Origin: JAZTZP01 sp045637525
GTDB lineage: Bacteria; Bacillota; Clostridia; UBA1381
Assembly (NCBI GenBank): GCA_045637525.1
Contig: JAZTZP010000044.1
Span: 1-64,000, forward strand
Direction: 5' to 3'
Length of the DNA: 64,000 nt
Every line of letters starts with the position of its first letter. Within the stretch, counting starts at the first letter, position 1. Below are positions 60,013 to 64,000 of this stretch, piece by piece. Both the position numbers and the translations under genes were made by a program. Below the pieces are notes generated by a model. It did not search any database, was not told the DNA's origin, and saw nothing but the letters and a program-made list of their open reading frames with translations.

Positions 60013-60825
60013 ATGCAGGTTATTGCGTTTGTAGGTCCGAGCGGTACGGGAAAAAGTCATCGTGCAATGTTTGTTGCAGCTCTTAATAAAGCTGATGCAA
60101 TAATTGATGACGGACTTTTAATCTCAGGTCAGAAAATATTAGCCGGAACGTCAGCAAAAAGAGAAAAAACAAAGGTTGCAAGTGTTAAGCATGCATTATT
60201 TTATGATGATAAATCAGCAAATGAAATTATATTTGCTATCAAAAAATATAATCCGAAATGCATAATGATTCTCGGTACATCTGAAAATATGGCGACTAAA
60301 ATTGCGACACGTTTAAAGCTGCCACATATAAGCAAGTTTATTCATATAGAAGACATTGCCTCTCCGGATGAAATATCTGTTGCTCAGGATATGCGGCTTA
60401 ATCAGGGTAAACATGTAATACCTATTCCAACTTTTCAGATACGCGAGGATTTTTCCGGGTACTTTTTGCACCCCATGAAATTTGTTGATAAGTATTTTGG
60501 TAAAAATTCAGACAGCATCGAAAAAACAATTGTACGTCCGACATACAGTTACCTTGGTGAATATACTATCTCGGACGTTGTAATTTCGGATATTGCAAAG
60601 CATGAAGCTAAGCAGTATTCATGCGTATATAAAGTAAATTCAGTAAATATCACAAAATTCGAGACCGGTGTGGTTATTAATGTTTCGTTGTCATATTACT
60701 TCAAAACTCATATACCTACGGTTTCTAAAGAGATAATTAATAAAATAGGAAATTATATAGAACACTATACTTCGGTAAATGTCCTTGGTATAAATATCAA
60801 TGTCAAAGAAATGATAAAAAAATAG
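60013..60825 (+). CDS. P-loop NTPase joined to an Asp23-like domain
   Basis: A 270-residue protein. The N-terminal ~165 residues are a small P-loop domain with Walker A GPSGTGKS (8-15) and an IMILGTSENMATKIA strand in the Walker B region. From about 180 the sequence changes to an Asp23/Gls24-like fold: ISDVVISDIAKHEAK, GVVINVSLSYYFKTHIPTVS, NYIEHYTSVNVLGININV. This parallels the separate Asp23 protein encoded at 39631 in strand order. I know no function. Linkage to rex (two-base gap) and uvrB may be positional only. Confidence 0.65.
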   Translation: MQVIAFVGPSGTGKSHRAMFVAALNKADAIIDDGLLISGQKILAGTSAKREKTKVASVKHALFYDDKSANEIIFAIKKYNPKCIMILGTSENMATKIATRLKLPHISKFIHIEDIASPDEISVAQDMRLNQGKHVIPIPTFQIREDFSGYFLHPMKFVDKYFGKNSDSIEKTIVRPTYSYLGEYTISDVVISDIAKHEAKQYSCVYKVNSVNITKFETGVVINVSLSYYFKTHIPTVSKEIINKIGNYIEHYTSVNVLGININVKEMIKK

Positions 60826-60856
60826 CATACTCTGTTTTGGAAGGGGGGTAAATAGT

Positions 60857-62815
60857 TTGGAAAGCTTATTTAAATTAGTTTCAGATTTTACGCCGATGGG
60901 CGATCAGCCGTCAGCAATACAATCTCTTTCGACAGGTGTTTTAAACGGCAAAAAAGCACAAACGCTTCTCGGAGTTACAGGTTCGGGAAAAACTTTCACA
61001 ATGGCTAACATAATAGCAAATACAAATAAACCGACTCTTGTACTTGCTCATAATAAAACGCTTGCCGCTCAGTTATACAGCGAATTTAAAGAGTTTTTTC
61101 CTGAAAACGCAGTAGAATACTTTGTGAGCTATTACGACTATTACCAGCCTGAGGCATATATTCCTCAAACAGATTCTTTTATCGAAAAGGATGCATCAAT
61201 AAATGATGAGATTGATAAGCTGAGACATTCCGCTACATCTGCACTTTTTGAAAGACGTGATGTAATAATTGTAGCGAGCGTATCCTGTATATACGGTCTC
61301 GGTGATCCTGAAGACTATAAAAAGCTTATGCTTAGTCTTCGTGTCGGAACGGAAAGAGACAGAGATGAAATATTAAAAAAATTAGTTGAAATTCAATACG
61401 AACGCAACGATATTAATTTTACAAGAAACAAATTCCGGGTGCGTGGGGATGTCCTTGAGATTTATCCGTCAAATTCCGGCGAAAATGCAATAAGAATAGA
61501 GTTTTTTGGTGATGAAATAGAAAGAATTTCAGAAATTGATGTAGTTACGGGTGAAATGATCGGGCTTAGAAATCATGTCGTAATATTCCCGGCATCACAT
61601 TATGTAACGACAGCTGATAAGATGAAACATGCTATAAATTCCATTGAAGAAGAGTTAGAAGAAAGAATAAAATATTTTAAAGATAATGATATGCTCCTTG
61701 AAGCTCAGCGTATAGAACAGCGGACAAGATATGATATTGAGATGCTGAGTGAAATCGGATTTTGTCAGGGAATAGAGAACTACTCACGTCATATAAGCGG
61801 ACGGGCTCCGGGAAGTGCGCCGTATACTCTTCTTGACTATTTTCCTGAAGATTATCTCATGATTATAGACGAGTCACACGTTACGGTATCGCAGGTGAGA
61901 GGGATGTATAACGGAGACCGTTCCCGAAAGGACAATCTCGTAAGGTATGGCTTCCGATTACCTTCTGCATACGACAACAGACCTTTAAATTTTACTGAGT
62001 TTGAAGACAGGTTAAATCAGGTTATTTTTACAAGTGCGACTCCTGCGAACTACGAGCATGAGCATTCTGAAAACATAGCGGAGCAGTTAATACGTCCGAC
62101 AGGACTTCTTGACCCTGTTGTTGAAGTTCGTCCCATAAAAAATCAGATAGACGACCTGATAAACGAGATTAATATCCGTACATCAAAAGACCAGCGTGTT
62201 CTTATAACAACTCTTACAAAGAAGATGGCGGAGGATTTAACCGATTACTTGAAAGAAACCGGAATAAAAGTAAGGTATATGCATTCCGATATCAAGACCA
62301 TTGAGCGTACCGAAATTATACGTGATTTACGTATGGGCGAGTTTGATGTTTTAGTCGGTATAAACCTTTTGCGTGAAGGTCTTGACATACCGGAAGTTTC
62401 GCTCGTAGCAATATTGGATGCCGACAAAGAAGGCTTTTTGCGAAGCGAAATGTCTTTAATACAAACAATAGGCAGAGCGGCAAGAAATGCTGAAGGTATG
62501 GTAATTTTGTATGCTGATACAATAACAGGCTCCATGAGGCGTGCCATTGATGAGACCACACGCCGAAGAAGCTTGCAGGATCAATATAATAAAGAGCATG
62601 GTATTATACCAAAAACTATTAAAAAGAGTATAAGGGACAAGATAGAAGCAACCATACCTGCACAAGCAAAAGAGTATGAACGTGATGAGATTGACGCTAT
62701 TATAGAACTACTTATGGATCAGATGGCGATTGCGGCTGAAAATCTTGAATTTGAAAAAGCGGCTGAAATACGGGATCGTATACGTTCGCTCAGAAAGGAA
62801 AACAGTGATGAATAA
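60857..62815 (+). CDS. uvrB: Excinuclease ABC subunit B
   Basis: A 652-residue DNA damage recognition helicase of nucleotide excision repair. Walker A is LLGVTGSGKTFTMANI, the beta-hairpin region follows YFVSYYDYYQPEAYIP, the DEAD-like box is MIIDESHVTV, motif VI is QTIGRAARNAEG, and a C-terminal UVR domain (AENLEFEKAAEIRDRIRSLR) binds UvrC. The start is TTG at 60857 after a GGGGGG-type ribosome site. Confidence 0.97.
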   Translation: MESLFKLVSDFTPMGDQPSAIQSLSTGVLNGKKAQTLLGVTGSGKTFTMANIIANTNKPTLVLAHNKTLAAQLYSEFKEFFPENAVEYFVSYYDYYQPEAYIPQTDSFIEKDASINDEIDKLRHSATSALFERRDVIIVASVSCIYGLGDPEDYKKLMLSLRVGTERDRDEILKKLVEIQYERNDINFTRNKFRVRGDVLEIYPSNSGENAIRIEFFGDEIERISEIDVVTGEMIGLRNHVVIFPASHYVTTADKMKHAINSIEEELEERIKYFKDNDMLLEAQRIEQRTRYDIEMLSEIGFCQGIENYSRHISGRAPGSAPYTLLDYFPEDYLMIIDESHVTVSQVRGMYNGDRSRKDNLVRYGFRLPSAYDNRPLNFTEFEDRLNQVIFTSATPANYEHEHSENIAEQLIRPTGLLDPVVEVRPIKNQIDDLINEINIRTSKDQRVLITTLTKKMAEDLTDYLKETGIKVRYMHSDIKTIERTEIIRDLRMGEFDVLVGINLLREGLDIPEVSLVAILDADKEGFLRSEMSLIQTIGRAARNAEGMVILYADTITGSMRRAIDETTRRRSLQDQYNKEHGIIPKTIKKSIRDKIEATIPAQAKEYERDEIDAIIELLMDQMAIAAENLEFEKAAEIRDRIRSLRKENSDE

Positions 62816-63191
62816 AATCAGAATAGTTAATAAAGCAGTTGATATAATTTCAGATACTATATTAACTCCGGTCATATATATGGTAAACACCGGTGAGTGT
62901 TTGTGCTTTATTTGCTTTATGAGTGGCAATATGCCGTATGAACGGATATATGCCGCAGAAAAACAGCTTTCCGAGCTATATAATGAAACAACGGCAATTT
63001 TAGATATACGTGATTTTTCAGAATCGGAAAGAGTAGAGGTTATTCAAAATGCAGAGCTCATTTACTGTGCAGATAAAGATATTAAGGCGCTGATTGAATT
63101 TAACCTTATGAATGAATATAAATTTAAATCAGGAATGAAATCCGATTTGATTGACAGATTAGACAACTGCGATTCTGCATATATAAATTAA
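62808..63191 (+). CDS. Small protein of unknown function between uvrB and uvrA
   Basis: A 127-residue soluble protein starting eight bases inside uvrB (ATG 62808, AAAGGA upstream). The second half, with ILDIRDFSESERVEVIQNAELIYCADKDIKALIEFN, weakly recalls the tail of MNT-type nucleotidyltransferases (DLVDLR..., LL-Y-D--- FE), but the catalytic GSxxR...D-D motif is absent. The first half, with ICFMSGNMPYERIYAAEKQLS, matches nothing I recognise. It sits tightly between two repair genes, so co-expression is certain to the extent the operon is intact. Confidence 0.6.
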   Translation: MNKIRIVNKAVDIISDTILTPVIYMVNTGECLCFICFMSGNMPYERIYAAEKQLSELYNETTAILDIRDFSESERVEVIQNAELIYCADKDIKALIEFNLMNEYKFKSGMKSDLIDRLDNCDSAYIN

Positions 63192-63207
63192 GTATTTGGA
63201 GGTTTTT

Positions 63208-64000
63208 ATGGCAGAACATATAAAAATTCTCGGAGCAAGGGAAAACAATCTTAAAAATATAAACCTTACTATTCCGAGAGATAAACTTGTAGTATTTACC
63301 GGATTATCCGGCTCCGGTAAGTCCTCGTTGGCTTTTGATACAATATACGCTGAAGGACAACGCAGATATATGGAATCATTATCCTCATATGCACGGCAGT
63401 TTTTGGGGCAAATGGACAAACCGGATGTAGACTATATTGAAGGTTTATCTCCGGCAATAAGTATAGACCAGAAGACTACTTCAAAAAATCCGCGTTCGAC
63501 CGTCGGAACGGTCACAGAAATTTATGACTACCTTCGATTATTATATGCGCGCATAGGTACACCTCATTGTCCTAAATGCGGTCGTGAGGTTCAGAAACAA
63601 TCGATTGACCAGATTATCGACTGCATAATGGAGCTTCCTGAGGGTACAAAAATCCAGGTGCTTGCGCCTGTGGTTAAAAATAAAAAAGGTGAGCATAAAA
63701 AGATATTTGAAAATGCAAAAAAAGACGGTTATGTTCGTGTCAGAGTTGACGGTGAAATTCTTGATATTAATGATGAAATTTCACTGCCTAAAACTTTTAA
63801 ACACAGCATTGAAATAGTTGTTGACAGATTAAAAATACGTGATAATATAGCGAAGAGACTTACCGACTCTGTTGAAACCGCAATTAAATTAACCGGAAAC
63901 GATGTAATGATTGATGTAATTGATAAAGAAATTCTTACATTCAGTCAGGCATATGCGTGTGCTGAATGCGGTATAAGTCTGCATGAGCTTACTCCGGCAA
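63208..64000 (+). CDS. uvrA: Excinuclease ABC subunit A, 5' part
   Basis: The first 264 codons; the gene runs off the window. UvrA is the ABC-type ATPase dimer that loads UvrB on damaged DNA. Visible are HIKILGARENNLKNINL, Walker A GLSGSGKSSLAFDT, SSYARQFLGQMDKPDVD, and the first half of a zinc-finger/UvrB-binding region (CPKCGREV, later CAECG). AGGAGG-like GGAGG precedes the ATG. Confidence 0.96.
   Translation, partial: MAEHIKILGARENNLKNINLTIPRDKLVVFTGLSGSGKSSLAFDTIYAEGQRRYMESLSSYARQFLGQMDKPDVDYIEGLSPAISIDQKTTSKNPRSTVGTVTEIYDYLRLLYARIGTPHCPKCGREVQKQSIDQIIDCIMELPEGTKIQVLAPVVKNKKGEHKKIFENAKKDGYVRVRVDGEILDINDEISLPKTFKHSIEIVVDRLKIRDNIAKRLTDSVETAIKLTGNDVMIDVIDKEILTFSQAYACAECGISLHELTPA

Noticed and set aside
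1..64000. CRISPR arrays, insertion sequences, prophage or conjugative genes
   Set aside because: No regularly spaced repeats, transposase, integrase or phage genes were seen on either strand.

Overview
The window looks like chromosomal DNA of a low-GC, anaerobic, probably spore-forming member of the Clostridia. The signs are AT-rich intergenic DNA, strong AGGAGG-type ribosome sites with many TTG/GTG starts, textbook TTGACA-17-TATAAT promoters, a SpoIIQ-like LytM protein and a CwlD-like amidase, the Rex NADH sensor, NfnAB, a Na+-pumping decarboxylase, and electron-transfer flavoprotein (ETF) used in catabolism. Genus and species cannot be read from the sequence. I see no insertion sequence, prophage, CRISPR array or rRNA.

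Layout. 1-800: three tRNA genes (Ser-CGA, Arg-CCT, Asp-GTC), their terminators, and a 40-codon remnant resembling the C-terminus of a Gfo/Idh/MocA oxidoreductase. 0.8-6.4 kb: an IT-superfamily anion permease and CCA-adding enzyme, facing a minus-strand DUF4340 / GNAT / DUF2156 operon. 6.4-17 kb: htpG; a KDG kinase / KDPG aldolase operon with an FtsL-like tail gene; minus-strand spoIIQ; mecA; GH36 alpha-galactosidase; yajC with a TIGR04086 gene whose ribosome site lies in a terminator stem; rmuC. 17.1-29.1 kb: a divergent RpiR regulator and a ten-gene sugar operon. 29.1-32.7 kb: GH39 glycosidase, AraC regulator, MgtC protein. 32.7-45.8 kb: ilvA, an HD protein, recX-rimO-pgsA-ttcA-argJ, Asp23-fakA-recG, fabF, and an rsuA/rluB-type pseudouridine synthase. 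45.9-51.2 kb: a Na+-translocating decarboxylase operon with two different carboxyltransferase subunits. 51.2-64 kb: proC, nfnAB, an acid-sugar dehydratase / GH16 / SDR operon, L-lactate dehydrogenase, cwlD, rex with a P-loop/Asp23 fusion gene, uvrB, a small gene, and the start of uvrA.

The most interesting system is the RpiR-controlled operon at 18.1-29.1 kb. It combines an L-fucose-isomerase-family enzyme, an FGGY kinase, an aldose epimerase, and a class II aldolase / PfkB kinase / IolB trio recalling the lower half of inositol catabolism. With these are a GlcD-type flavoprotein, a double 4Fe-4S protein and a single-chain EtfB-EtfA fusion. I infer that oxidation of a sugar-derived hydroxy acid is coupled through this ETF to low-potential carriers, as in flavin-based electron bifurcating or confurcating lactate dehydrogenases. 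The substrate is unknown. Two palindromic operators at the promoter fit RpiR control.

Other points of note are a P-loop domain joined to an Asp23-like domain beside rex, a four-copy dispersed palindromic repeat, and the hairpin-sequestered ribosome site after yajC. The three glycosidases show no signal peptide, so imported oligosaccharides are probably cut inside the cell.
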